Part shown: positions 52,628 to 61,509 of the stretch, piece after piece
How the letters are laid out: every line of letters starts with the position of its first letter
How positions within the stretch are numbered: position 1 is the stretch's first letter
Source of the DNA: Candidatus Rhodoferax odensensis
Lineage (GTDB): Bacteria; Pseudomonadota; Gammaproteobacteria; Burkholderiales; Burkholderiaceae_C
Length of the DNA stretch: 64,000 bases
Direction: 5' to 3'
Assembly: GCA_016718405.1 (NCBI GenBank)
Contig: JADKDJ010000004.1
Coordinates: forward strand, 248,001 to 312,000
Made by a program: the position numbers and the translations under genes
The notes under the pieces: model-generated
The model's input: only the letters and a program-made list of their open reading frames with translations
What the model was told of the DNA's origin: nothing
Database searches by the model: none

Positions 52628-54549
52628 ACGCGTCGAGCGACCTGTCGGCCACAACCGCCACTCAGGGCCGCGCTGCGGTGCCAGCGACTGCCGATGACGA
52701 CGTCACGCGGGTTGTCGCCAGCCCACGCGCCGATCTGGATGCGCTGAGCGAGCAGCCCACTGTGGCGCGTGCTGCAGGGGGAGACCTGCGCGGGGCCCCG
52801 GCACCGGCCGGCACCGAATGGTTGAATGCGATTGCGCCAACGCAGGCCATGCCCAGTGGCTCGGCCACGGCGAACAACGCCACTTCGGGGCTACTGCCCA
52901 CCGGCACGAAGCTGGCTGAGTTCGAGATCACGGGATTGATCGGGCAGGGTGGCTTTGGCGTGGTCTACCGGGCTTGGGACCATGCGCTGGAGCGGGAGGT
53001 GGCGATCAAGGAGTACATGCCGTCGTCCCTCGCCAACCGCCAAGCTGATGGACGCGTGGTGCCCATGTCTGAGCGGCATAAGGAGACTTTTGACGCTGGC
53101 ATGCGCAGCTTCATCAATGAGGCGCGTTTGCTGGCCCAGTTTGACGACCCGTCCCTGCTTAAGGTCTATCGTTTCTGGCAGGAGCACGGCACCACCTACA
53201 TGGTCATGCCGCTATACCGGGGCCAGACGCTGAAGGCGGCCCTGGCCGCCATGAGCGCGCCGGTCGACGAGGCTTGGCTGCTGCAGGTGGTGGACCGCGT
53301 TACGCATGCGCTGGCGATCATGCATCAGGCCAGCTGTTACCACCGGGACATCGCGCCCGACAACATCCTGTTACTGGAGGATACCGGGCTGCCGGTGGTT
53401 CTCGATTTCGGTGCCGCGCGGCGCGTGATCTCGGACATGACACAAGCTATCACCGTCATTCTCAAGCCTGGCTATGCGCCGGTGGAGCAGTATGCCGAGG
53501 TGCCGGACATGACCCAGGGCGCCTGGACCGATGTGTACGCGCTTGCCGCCGTTATGCATGTCGCGATTTGTGGGCGGGCGCCACCGCCGTCCGTGGCGCG
53601 CATGATCAGTGATCAGTATGTGTCACTCGCCAATAACGAGGTTTTGAGCAAGCGCTACAGCCATCGCTTGCTGGCAACCATCGATCGGGCCTTGTCTGTG
53701 CGGCCAGAGCATCGTCCGCAATCGATGGCGGCGCTGCGCGAGGCCCTGGATCTGCCGCCGATCGGTGTGGCAACGGCGGCTGCGGTGGCCAATCCGGTCC
53801 ACGTGGTCCCAAGCGGCAAGATCGCGCCGGTCGGGGCGGCGCCGGCGTCCCGTCGCGCGCTCCTGGTTGGTGCCGGCCTGGCGGGCGCGCTGCTCGTGGC
53901 GGGGGGTGCATGGTGGCTGTCACGCCCGGCCACCGTGGGTAGCGCAGGCACCAGCGCAGCACCGCCAGCATTGGAGCCCGCAGTCAAGCCGCCTCCGAGC
54001 GCCGGCAACGTGGCTGCGCCAGCGCCGCCTCGACCGTTCGAGATCGGGCGTGTGCTGCAGGAGTTGATCGCGGGCGGGGCCGGACCGATGGGCGTCAGTG
54101 CCGCGCCTGCCATGGACCGCGTGAAGATTGACAAGGACAGGCTTGAGCTCACCGTGAAGAGTCAGCGTGCGGGCTTTGTCTATGTCTTGATGCTGTCATC
54201 GGCCGGCGATCTGATGCAACTGTTCCCCAACCAGTTGGACAAACGCAACCAGATTCGTGCCCAGGAGACCTTGTCCTTGCCGCGAGCGTCCTGGGCCATG
54301 AAAGCGGGCGGGCCCGCCGGGACCAACCAGTTTGTGGTTGTTGTCAGTGAGCGCGAGCGGGACTTTGCGGCCACCGGGATTCAGTATGACGGTGTGTTTG
54401 GTCAGTTTTCGTTACCGGTCCTGGCCGCGCTGGAAGCTGGGCGCGCGAGCACAGCGCCGCCGCCATTGCTGGGCAAAAACGTATGTGAGCCCAATGCCAC
54501 CTGTGCTGATGTCATTGGCGTAGCCGGGTTCAAGATTGTGGAAGAGTAG
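52624..54549 (+). CDS. PpkA-like Ser/Thr protein kinase with DUF4384 domain
   Basis: 641 residues. Kinase domain about 98-370: Gly loop IGQGGFGVVYRA, Lys in EVAIKEYMP, catalytic HRDIAPDNILL, DFGAAR and the APE-like YAPVEQY. A single helix (RALLVGAGLAGALLVAGGAWWL, about 413-434) leads to a Pro/Ala linker and a C-terminal DUF4384 sandwich (SQRAGFVYVLMLSSAGDLMQLFPNQ). PpkA kinases phosphorylate Fha to trigger T6SS firing. No fha or pppA phosphatase is in this window. DUF4384 may sense something in the periplasm. Confidence 0.86.
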   Translation: MNASSDLSATTATQGRAAVPATADDDVTRVVASPRADLDALSEQPTVARAAGGDLRGAPAPAGTEWLNAIAPTQAMPSGSATANNATSGLLPTGTKLAEFEITGLIGQGGFGVVYRAWDHALEREVAIKEYMPSSLANRQADGRVVPMSERHKETFDAGMRSFINEARLLAQFDDPSLLKVYRFWQEHGTTYMVMPLYRGQTLKAALAAMSAPVDEAWLLQVVDRVTHALAIMHQASCYHRDIAPDNILLLEDTGLPVVLDFGAARRVISDMTQAITVILKPGYAPVEQYAEVPDMTQGAWTDVYALAAVMHVAICGRAPPPSVARMISDQYVSLANNEVLSKRYSHRLLATIDRALSVRPEHRPQSMAALREALDLPPIGVATAAAVANPVHVVPSGKIAPVGAAPASRRALLVGAGLAGALLVAGGAWWLSRPATVGSAGTSAAPPALEPAVKPPPSAGNVAAPAPPRPFEIGRVLQELIAGGAGPMGVSAAPAMDRVKIDKDRLELTVKSQRAGFVYVLMLSSAGDLMQLFPNQLDKRNQIRAQETLSLPRASWAMKAGGPAGTNQFVVVVSERERDFAATGIQYDGVFGQFSLPVLAALEAGRASTAPPPLLGKNVCEPNATCADVIGVAGFKIVEE

Positions 54550-54584
54550 TTGCGTCTGACGTGGACGCGTAACGGAGGGGTGCA

Positions 54585-56147
54585 GTGAATAAGCTAAATA
54601 GATTCAATCGCCGCGCCAATACCAGGTGGTTTGTGCTGCCCGGGTTGGCTTTCATCATGGCCTGTGCCGGGCCGTCACAGGAGATCCAGTTGCCGGGCGC
54701 GGCGCCGAGTGTGGCCACCACGGTCCCCGCGCCGGAGTCGGCCGGGGCCAACACAGCGGGTCAGGCGGCGTCCTTTTCGACCCAGTCAGCTACATATGTC
54801 GCCACCCCCTTTGACATGCTGCCGGGTTGGAAGACCGACAACCTGGTCGAGAGCTGGTCGGCGTTTCTGGGCAGTTGTTCGGTTTTGTCCGCAAGGGGTG
54901 GTGAATGGCAGCGCGTGTGTGACCACGCTCGATCTGTCGCGCTCAGCAGCAACGACAGCGTGCGCGCCTTCTTTGAAAACGAGTTCGCCCCATACCAAGT
55001 GCGCGACGATGGCAGCAAGGCCGACGGCGTAGTGACCGGTTACTTCGAGCCTGAAGTCAGTGGTAGCCGCCAATATCGAGCGCCCTTTGTCTACCCGGTT
55101 TACGGTGTTCCAGAAGACATGCTTGTGCTGGATGCCCGCAAAGTCAGCAAGTCACGCGCGACAGGCACCGTGGTGGCCAAGGTGGAAGGTCGCAACGTGC
55201 TGATTGAGACCGGGCTGAATACGCGTACCATGAACGCGCCGGGTCTGTACCTCTTGGACCTGTCCATGTTGACATTTGATTCGCCCGATCGCAAGGCGCG
55301 GCTGCGGGTTGAGGGCAAGCGATTGATGCCCTATTACACGCGGGAAGAGATCGAAACGCGGGGCGCGCCCAATGCCAAGGTGCTGGCGTTCGTGCAAGAC
55401 GCAATGCAGCTCTACGAGATGCAGGTACAAGGTGCGGGGCGGATCAAGCTCAACGATGGTGCAACCATTCACCTCTCCTATGCCGAACAAAATGGCCATC
55501 CTTTCAGGCCGACCGTTGCTCAAGCAGGCGGCAAGAAGCCGCCGGTCAAGATGCGTGGGGGCATGGTTGAACTGGATGCCGATGCCCTTGAAGACGACGA
55601 GGACGACCCGACACCAACGCGCACCAGGGGGTTCAAACTGGTGGCGCCACCGCCGGGTGGTCGCGTGGCAGTGCCGGGGCGCAGGGCCGACTCGCGCATC
55701 ACCGGCTCGGGCATCAAGGACCCCAGCTATGTGTTCTTCCGCGAGAGTGCGCCAACTGGTGCGGGTCCGCTTGGAGCGATGAATGTGCCATTGTCACCGG
55801 GACGCTCGATTGCGGTCGACCCGCGCAGCACACCTCTTGGCTTCCCGGTGTTTGTCGCCACCCGTGACCCGAGCGACGGAAAGCCACTGCGCCGATTGAC
55901 CATCGCGCAGGACACCGGTGGGGCGATTCGGGGGGCGGTGCGTGCTGATTACTTTTTCGGCAGTGGTCCCAAAGCCGCCACGCAGGCGCGCCGCATGAAG
56001 GCCAGCGGCCAGATGTGGGTGTTGCTGCCACGCGGGCTCAAGGTGGCGGCGGGCGGAGCGTTGACCAAGACGCGGGGCGCGGGCACCAGCCGAGAGCTGT
56101 CGCAGTGCCTGGTCGAAACCGAAGACCAATGTGTTGATGACCAGTAA
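54585..56147 (+). CDS. MltA-type lytic transglycosylase lipoprotein in the T6SS cluster
   Basis: 520 residues from GTG 54585 (CGGAGGGG site). A lipoprotein-like signal (LPGLAFIMAC) leads to an Ala/Pro linker and the MltA fold: YFEPEVSGSRQYRAPFVYPVYGVP, IMPYYTREEIETRG-like RLMPYYTREEIETRGA, and the catalytic Asp in IAQDTGGAIRGAVRADYFFG near the C-terminus. Between the halves is an acidic insertion (about 320-370, LDADALEDDEDD) followed by a basic, proline-rich stretch. It probably opens peptidoglycan for the T6SS membrane complex. Confidence 0.85.
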   Translation: MNKLNRFNRRANTRWFVLPGLAFIMACAGPSQEIQLPGAAPSVATTVPAPESAGANTAGQAASFSTQSATYVATPFDMLPGWKTDNLVESWSAFLGSCSVLSARGGEWQRVCDHARSVALSSNDSVRAFFENEFAPYQVRDDGSKADGVVTGYFEPEVSGSRQYRAPFVYPVYGVPEDMLVLDARKVSKSRATGTVVAKVEGRNVLIETGLNTRTMNAPGLYLLDLSMLTFDSPDRKARLRVEGKRLMPYYTREEIETRGAPNAKVLAFVQDAMQLYEMQVQGAGRIKLNDGATIHLSYAEQNGHPFRPTVAQAGGKKPPVKMRGGMVELDADALEDDEDDPTPTRTRGFKLVAPPPGGRVAVPGRRADSRITGSGIKDPSYVFFRESAPTGAGPLGAMNVPLSPGRSIAVDPRSTPLGFPVFVATRDPSDGKPLRRLTIAQDTGGAIRGAVRADYFFGSGPKAATQARRMKASGQMWVLLPRGLKVAAGGALTKTRGAGTSRELSQCLVETEDQCVDDQ

Positions 56148-56167
56148 CGGACTGACTGTGATTGATC

Positions 56168-56932
56168 ATGCGTGAAGCATTGAGTTCGCAGGAGTGCAGC
56201 GAGTTGGCGTCGCTTTGGCGCCGACGTCAACACCTGTCCAGGCAGGAAGTCGGGCGCATCTACTGGGTGGTCGAGAAGACACTTCAAGGTTACAGCCCGC
56301 CGGAAGTCATGGCCTTGGGGGAGGGGCGGGAGGAGTTGATTGCCCAGTTTATTTTCTCCAAGATACTTCGGCTCGACAACCCGTCCTCGGCGCCCGACCC
56401 GATCGACGCGGCGCCCGACGACGGCCACAGCGCACCTTCAAGCTCCTTCGCGCTGTGCGCGTACTTTCGGCGCTACCTGATCGATTGCATGCGGGCCAGT
56501 TCGTTTCGACGTCGTGTCGCCCTGGAGGAGAACGCCCTGGAGAACCAAGCCGAGGAGTCCCTGCCCCGTTGTGACAACTTGGAAGAGAGTTTGATCGAGC
56601 ATGGCTTGAGTTTGGTCAAGGTCAGCGCTGCGGCGCGGGACTTCATTGCGGCTTTGCCCAGCCCCGAGCGGACTCTGCTGTGTGAGAGTTTTGGGCGCGA
56701 CGCCGAAGGCGGGTTGTCAGGCGTAGCCGCGCGACATGCCATCGCGTCCTACCACTATCGAGCCGGTCGCCTGGGACTGGTTCACAAACGACAAGGCCTT
56801 CCGGGCGACTTTGCCAAGACATTGATTGGTAGCTGGGTTCAGCATGAGTTGGGCATTCCGATCGCTCCAGACAACATGGCAGCGATTCTGGCGGTTTTTA
56901 AAATTCTGGGGGTAGAAGCGTCTTATGCTTGA
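56168..56932 (+). CDS. Sigma-70-like protein in the T6SS cluster
   Basis: About 254 residues. The first half has a region-2-like pattern (EELIAQFIFSKILRLD, AYFRRYLIDCMRASSFRRRV). The second half has a region-4-like helix-turn-helix (ARDFIAALPSPERTLLCESF, GLSGVAARHAIASYHYRAGRLGL). The motifs are degenerate compared with ECF sigma factors. Start ATG 56168 has no good ribosome site and a TTG at 56162 is possible. It overlaps the next gene. It may be a T6SS-specific sigma factor or a derived protein that has lost that role. Confidence 0.6.
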   Translation: MREALSSQECSELASLWRRRQHLSRQEVGRIYWVVEKTLQGYSPPEVMALGEGREELIAQFIFSKILRLDNPSSAPDPIDAAPDDGHSAPSSSFALCAYFRRYLIDCMRASSFRRRVALEENALENQAEESLPRCDNLEESLIEHGLSLVKVSAAARDFIAALPSPERTLLCESFGRDAEGGLSGVAARHAIASYHYRAGRLGLVHKRQGLPGDFAKTLIGSWVQHELGIPIAPDNMAAILAVFKILGVEASYA

Positions 56933-57012
56933 CCATCCAGGAAAACACTTTGAAACACATAGAGCTTTGGCCACCTCTGAGTCAGATTCAGAGGGAGATC
57001 GAAGGTGATCAA

Positions 57013-57642
57013 ATGCCGAACGAAGCTGATGTGGCTGACCCGGACCGGCCGGTCATTTGCAATGCGGTGTTGACTGGGTCCCGCCAGGGACTTGAGGGCT
57101 CGCTGGCGCCGATCAGAGACTGGGTTGACCGCCGATGCTCGGCACTGGCGGGTATGCCTGCACCCGCGTGGGCGGAGGGATTTGTGATGGGTCTGCCAGT
57201 CGGTCGCACGCTGCACGGTGTGTTGTTGGATCGATGCGTGGGGGTTGGCAAGTGGGTTGGCTGGATGACTGCGCCGGAGTGCGATTGGGCCGGCGCCTTT
57301 GATGTATTGCTGGAAACCGAGGACGAGCCCTTTGATCCGATGTGTGGCGTCGTGCAGACCTGGAATCCTGTCACCGTTCGGGCGATGCCACTGGAGTCTG
57401 TTCGACTACTGGGACGCTTGTCGCCACATCGGCTGGCGGCTGTGCGGGCCGTGCAAAGCGAGTACCGGGCGGCACATGATGTCGCGGTGCCACCCGAGCT
57501 GGGGCGCATCGCACTGCGCGTCGTCAACGGGGAGTTCACCGTATTAACGGGTGCGCCCTTGGCGGCGCAGGACCCAAGGCGAGACTACCAGGCCATATAC
57601 CGGCGAGTGGGATCGAGGTTAAGTGAGGCCATGGGCGCGTAA
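57013..57642 (+). CDS. Unrecognised T6SS-cluster protein
   Basis: 209 residues from ATG 57013 (GAAGG seven bases upstream) or 237 from TTG 56929, which overlaps the previous stop. I do not recognise any domain. It is soluble, with no signal peptide or membrane helix. Segments such as GFVMGLPVGRTLHGVLLDRCV and VGWMTAPECDWAGAFDVLLE look folded and hydrophobic-core-rich. It lies between the sigma-like gene and hcp and is on the same strand with 53 bases to hcp. It could be a T6SS accessory protein, adaptor or immunity protein. Confidence 0.65.
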   Translation: MPNEADVADPDRPVICNAVLTGSRQGLEGSLAPIRDWVDRRCSALAGMPAPAWAEGFVMGLPVGRTLHGVLLDRCVGVGKWVGWMTAPECDWAGAFDVLLETEDEPFDPMCGVVQTWNPVTVRAMPLESVRLLGRLSPHRLAAVRAVQSEYRAAHDVAVPPELGRIALRVVNGEFTVLTGAPLAAQDPRRDYQAIYRRVGSRLSEAMGA

Positions 57643-57695
57643 GCCGCGCTCAGACAGCCCCGTGCCGATTGAGCGAGTAGAAATAAGGAGTTGAT

Positions 57696-58271
57696 ATGTC
57701 TTTTGAACCAGTTGGTTTGGATGTTGATGAGGCGCTGCGAACTCTGGACTTGGTCCGCAGTGACGTCAATCCACTCGATATCGTGATGCAGGTCAAGGGT
57801 GCTCGCGTCGGGCAGATTGAGGGTGAGAGCGACCGTGTGTTTGAGGACAACAAGCCACGCATGGATGTGACCGGCTATTACTTCGCCGCGTTGAGTCCGA
57901 CCGACCAGGGCACAGGACAGGCAAGCGGCAAGCGGCGTTACTCATCGTTGCGAGTGGTACGTCCCACTGACGCGGCCACAGCGTCCATGTTGAGCATGTT
58001 TGCGACCAATGACAACATGACGGTTGAACTGGCTACGTTCAAAGCTGGTGGGGATGCGTTGAGCAAGGACACGCAGCCCATTTTGAGAATCTGTCTGAAG
58101 CAGGCTCGCATTCGCACTTACACCTTACTGGGTGGCGGGGCCGTAGGAGGGGCGGTTGAGATTGTGGAGTTCACCTTCAGGGAACTGGAGATCACCTCCT
58201 CGCCGCAGCAAGCGACTGGCAAACGCGGTGCGGTTCGCACCTTTTCCGACTCTCTGGCCTCGGGGGCATGA
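57696..58271 (+). CDS. hcp: Hcp (TssD) tube protein
   Basis: 191 residues behind TAAGGAG. It has the Hcp family pattern IVMQVKGARVGQIEGES near the start, SLRVVRPTDAATASMLSMFATND in the middle and VEIVEFTFRELEI near the C-terminus. Hexameric Hcp rings form the inner tube and are secreted. It is about 25 residues longer than classical Hcp1. There is no tssB or tssC immediately upstream, which is unusual. Confidence 0.88.
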   Translation: MSFEPVGLDVDEALRTLDLVRSDVNPLDIVMQVKGARVGQIEGESDRVFEDNKPRMDVTGYYFAALSPTDQGTGQASGKRRYSSLRVVRPTDAATASMLSMFATNDNMTVELATFKAGGDALSKDTQPILRICLKQARIRTYTLLGGGAVGGAVEIVEFTFRELEITSSPQQATGKRGAVRTFSDSLASGA

Positions 58272-58272
58272 T

Positions 58273-59082
58273 ATGGCGGCCGCTGAGTTGTTGAAGGGTG
58301 GTGATCCGGTGGCAGCGCTCAAAGCGCTGACCGAGCAGGTTCGATCCAAGCCGGCTGACGCCAAACTGCGAGTGTTTCTGGCGCAACTTCTGTGTGTGAT
58401 GGGGCAATGGGAGCGTGCCTTGAACCAGTTGACGGTTGCCGCCGAGATGGACGCTTTGGCGGTACCCATGAAGCAGGTCTACGGCGAGGCGATTCGTTGT
58501 GAAGGTGTGCGGGCCGAAGTATTCGCTGGCAAACGCACACCCATGGTGTTTGGGCAGCCTGACGAGTGGTTGGCCCTATTGATCGAATCCTTGCTGCGCA
58601 GCGGCCGGGGGGAAACCGAGTTGGCGGAGAACCTGCGACAGCGTGCCTTTGATGCGGCGCCGGCCACGCCTGGTGTGATCGACGGCGTCGCGTTTGACTG
58701 GCTGGCAGATGGCGACATGCGCCTGGGGCCCGTGTTGGAGGCTTTTGTGAATGCGCGTTACTACTGGATACCCTTTTCTCGGATTGCCGAGATCAAGATC
58801 GAGGCGCCCGAGGACTTGCGCGACTGTGTCTGGACCCCGGCCCATCTGCAGTTCGAAAACGGTGGCGAAGCGCTGGCGCTGATTCCCACGCGCTACGAAG
58901 GCTCACAGGGCAGTTCCGATGGTGAGGTGCAATTGGCCCGCAAGACCGAGTGGATGGAGTTCCGCCCGGATGTCTGGACCGGTCTTGGCCAGCGGGTGTT
59001 GTCCAGCAGCGCTGGCGAGCACGCCCTGATGGACGTGCGTTTGATCACGTTTGGAAACGCCGACACGACGTCACATGGCTGA
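58273..59082 (+). CDS. tagJ: TagJ/ImpE family T6SS accessory protein
   Basis: 269 residues. TPR-like N-terminus (LLKGGDPVAALKALTEQVRSKP, VFLAQLLCVMGQWERALNQL) followed by ImpE-type sequence (YYWIPFSRIAEIKIEAPEDLRDCVW, IPTRYEGSQGS). TagJ binds the N-terminus of TssB and cooperates with ClpV in sheath handling. It lies one base after hcp and overlaps tssE by eight bases. Confidence 0.9.
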   Translation: MAAAELLKGGDPVAALKALTEQVRSKPADAKLRVFLAQLLCVMGQWERALNQLTVAAEMDALAVPMKQVYGEAIRCEGVRAEVFAGKRTPMVFGQPDEWLALLIESLLRSGRGETELAENLRQRAFDAAPATPGVIDGVAFDWLADGDMRLGPVLEAFVNARYYWIPFSRIAEIKIEAPEDLRDCVWTPAHLQFENGGEALALIPTRYEGSQGSSDGEVQLARKTEWMEFRPDVWTGLGQRVLSSSAGEHALMDVRLITFGNADTTSHG

Positions 59083-59581
59083 ATTGACGGCGCAAGAGCG
59101 CTTGCAGCCCTCTTTACTGGATCGACTGGTCGACAATTCGCCCGGCGAGCAAGTTGAGGGAGACGACCAGAAGGTGCTTACCAAGCAAGCGCTACGCCAG
59201 GCAGTGTTGCGTGATCTCGGTTGGTTGTTCAACGCGACCGGACATAGCCCGGCCTTTGATGACAGACGCTTTGCTCAGACTGCGAAGTCGGTGCTCAACT
59301 ATGGCCTGCCAACACTTTCGGGGCAGTTTGCGTCCTCCTTGCAGCGCAGCAGCATGGAGCAAGCCTTTCGTCAGGCGATTCTGAATTTCGAGCCGCGCAT
59401 CTTGCCAAAAACGCTGGAAGTCGAATTGGTCATGGATGGCCCAGTGCTTGATAGCCACAATCGGGTTGGCTTGTTGATACGCGGTATGCTGTGGGCCCAA
59501 CCGGTGCCGCTCGAATTCTTGATGAGAAGTCGGATTGACCTCGAAGAGGGACGCATCGAGATCCAGGACATTTCCCGCTGA
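59075..59581 (+). CDS. tssE: TssE, T6SS baseplate gp25-like protein
   Basis: 168 residues from ATG 59075. The gp25/lysozyme-like fold is recognised by LNYGLPTLSGQFASS, FRQAILNFEPRILPKTLEVEL (residues about 107-127, with the conserved FEPR) and LLIRGMLWAQPVPLEFLMRS. TssE is part of the baseplate wedge that nucleates the sheath. Confidence 0.92.
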   Translation: MAELTAQERLQPSLLDRLVDNSPGEQVEGDDQKVLTKQALRQAVLRDLGWLFNATGHSPAFDDRRFAQTAKSVLNYGLPTLSGQFASSLQRSSMEQAFRQAILNFEPRILPKTLEVELVMDGPVLDSHNRVGLLIRGMLWAQPVPLEFLMRSRIDLEEGRIEIQDISR

Positions 59582-59607
59582 GCCAGTGCAGCGAACAGTG
59601 CGACGAC

Positions 59608-61509
59608 ATGGACCCCAGACTACTTGGCCTGTACGAGCAGGAGTTGCGATACTTCCGCGAGAACGCGGCTGAGTTCGCTCGCGCCTTTCCAAAGATCGCG
59701 CACCGATTGGGGATTGAAGGCCACGAGGTCGCCGACCCCTATGTCGAGCGCCTGATAGAGGCAACCGCCTTTTTGTCCGCACGCGTGGGGCTGAAACTCG
59801 ACGCCGAGTTCCCGCGTTTCACCGGGCATTTGCTCGACATTGTTTACCCCAACTATCTGGCTCCGACGCCAGCGATGGTGGTGGTCCAATGCCAGCCACA
59901 GCTTGAAGATGCCGGCTTGGGCGTAGGCCCCTCGATGCCCCGAGGCAGTGGTTTGCGCTCGCGCCAGGCGGTGGGTCAGAACACCCATTGCGAGTTCCGC
60001 ACCGCCGCCGATCTGCGGCTTTGGCCGCTTGAGGTTATTCGCGCCCAGTATTTCAGTTATGCACCCGATTTGGCCCTGAACCAGCACCCCCAGTCGCGCC
60101 GCATTCGGGGTGGGCTGCGCTTTGTACTCAAGACCACCGCGGGCCTGACCTTTGATCAGTTGGCGCTGGACGATTTGGTGCTTCACTTTGGCGGTTCCGA
60201 GGACGTGGCCTGGCAGTTGCACGAGTGCTTTCTGGGCGAGCCGCTTGGAGTGCTCCTGCAGCCGCTTTCGGCAAGCGGGGTTGCGGTCGGGGCATTGCAA
60301 CGGCTGTCGGCTGACCATGTCGAACCGGTTGGTTTCTACGAAGACGAAGCGTTACTGCCGACCACGGCTTGCGGCTTTTCCGGTTATCGATTGGTGCAGG
60401 AATACTTCGCCTTCCCCCAGCGCTTTCAGTTCGCCAAGTTGTCGGGCCTGCGATCGGCGCTGGCGGGCGTGGCGGCTTCCGAGCTCGAAGTGGTGGTGTT
60501 GTTCTCTCGCGGCGATGCTGCCCTGGAGAAATTGGTAACCGTGGACAACATCCGTCTGCACTGTGTCCCCGCCGTCAACCTGTTCGCCAAGCGCCTAGAT
60601 CGGGTGGTGATCACCGAAGCGGTGAATCAGTTCCACCTGGTGCCGGATCGAACACGGCCGCAGGACTTTGAGGTTCACAGCGTGACCGACGTGGTCGGGC
60701 ACGGCAACCCGAGCACCAGCGGTTTGGTTGGCGCCGCCGCGGAGCAGCCGTTTCGGCCGTTCTATGCGGCCTTCCACGGCAGTCGCGACAGCCACCCAGC
60801 CTACTACACCACCACCCGTGAGCCCCGCACCTTGTCGGAGCGTCAGCGCACGCAAGGCAACCGCAGCAGCCATATTGGCTCTGAGGTTTACCTGCAACTG
60901 GTCGATCCCCAGCAGGCCCCCTACTCCTCATCGTTGCGTCAACTGGCAGTGTCCGCACTGTGTACCAACCGTGACCTGCCCTTATTGATGCCGGTCGGAA
61001 GGGGCAACGACTTTGATTGCATCGACGCGCATCCGGTCAGTGCGGTGGTTGTGGTGCGTGGCCCGTCCCGGCCGGTGTCTCCGGTGGTGACCGCGGGACT
61101 GGGCTGGCGCGTGGTTGACCATCTGGCGCTGAACTACCTGTCACTGGCAGACGCCACGGCGGAGCAAGGCGCCGCCGCCCTGCGTGAGATGCTGATGTTG
61201 TACGCGGTACACGCCGATGCCGCGCGCCAGGGGCAGGTGCGCGGCCTGATGTCCGTCAAGTCGAAGCCTACTGTTCGGCGTTTGCCCATGGCGGGACCGA
61301 TCGCTTTTGGCCGCGGACTCGAGATAACGCTGGAAGTCGAAGAGATGGCGTTTCACGGGCACTCGGTTTTCCTTTTTGGCGCGGTCCTGTCGAGTTATCT
61401 GGCACGACATGTAGGAGTTAACCATTTTGTCGAGACGGTGCTGCGTACCGTCGGCAAGGGTGAGCGCATGCGCTGGAGGCCGCAATGCGGAACACGCCCG
61501 ATTCTGTAG
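59608..61509 (+). CDS. tssF: TssF, T6SS baseplate protein
   Basis: 633 residues. It begins DPRLLGLYEQELRYFRENAAEFARAFPKIA, the TssF (ImpG/VasA) N-terminal signature. The conserved FPRFTGHLLDIVYPNYLAPTPAM and a C-terminal region with NHFVETVLRT are present. TssF forms the wedge with TssE, TssG and TssK. The end overlaps tssG by 25 bases. Confidence 0.96.
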   Translation: MDPRLLGLYEQELRYFRENAAEFARAFPKIAHRLGIEGHEVADPYVERLIEATAFLSARVGLKLDAEFPRFTGHLLDIVYPNYLAPTPAMVVVQCQPQLEDAGLGVGPSMPRGSGLRSRQAVGQNTHCEFRTAADLRLWPLEVIRAQYFSYAPDLALNQHPQSRRIRGGLRFVLKTTAGLTFDQLALDDLVLHFGGSEDVAWQLHECFLGEPLGVLLQPLSASGVAVGALQRLSADHVEPVGFYEDEALLPTTACGFSGYRLVQEYFAFPQRFQFAKLSGLRSALAGVAASELEVVVLFSRGDAALEKLVTVDNIRLHCVPAVNLFAKRLDRVVITEAVNQFHLVPDRTRPQDFEVHSVTDVVGHGNPSTSGLVGAAAEQPFRPFYAAFHGSRDSHPAYYTTTREPRTLSERQRTQGNRSSHIGSEVYLQLVDPQQAPYSSSLRQLAVSALCTNRDLPLLMPVGRGNDFDCIDAHPVSAVVVVRGPSRPVSPVVTAGLGWRVVDHLALNYLSLADATAEQGAAALREMLMLYAVHADAARQGQVRGLMSVKSKPTVRRLPMAGPIAFGRGLEITLEVEEMAFHGHSVFLFGAVLSSYLARHVGVNHFVETVLRTVGKGERMRWRPQCGTRPIL

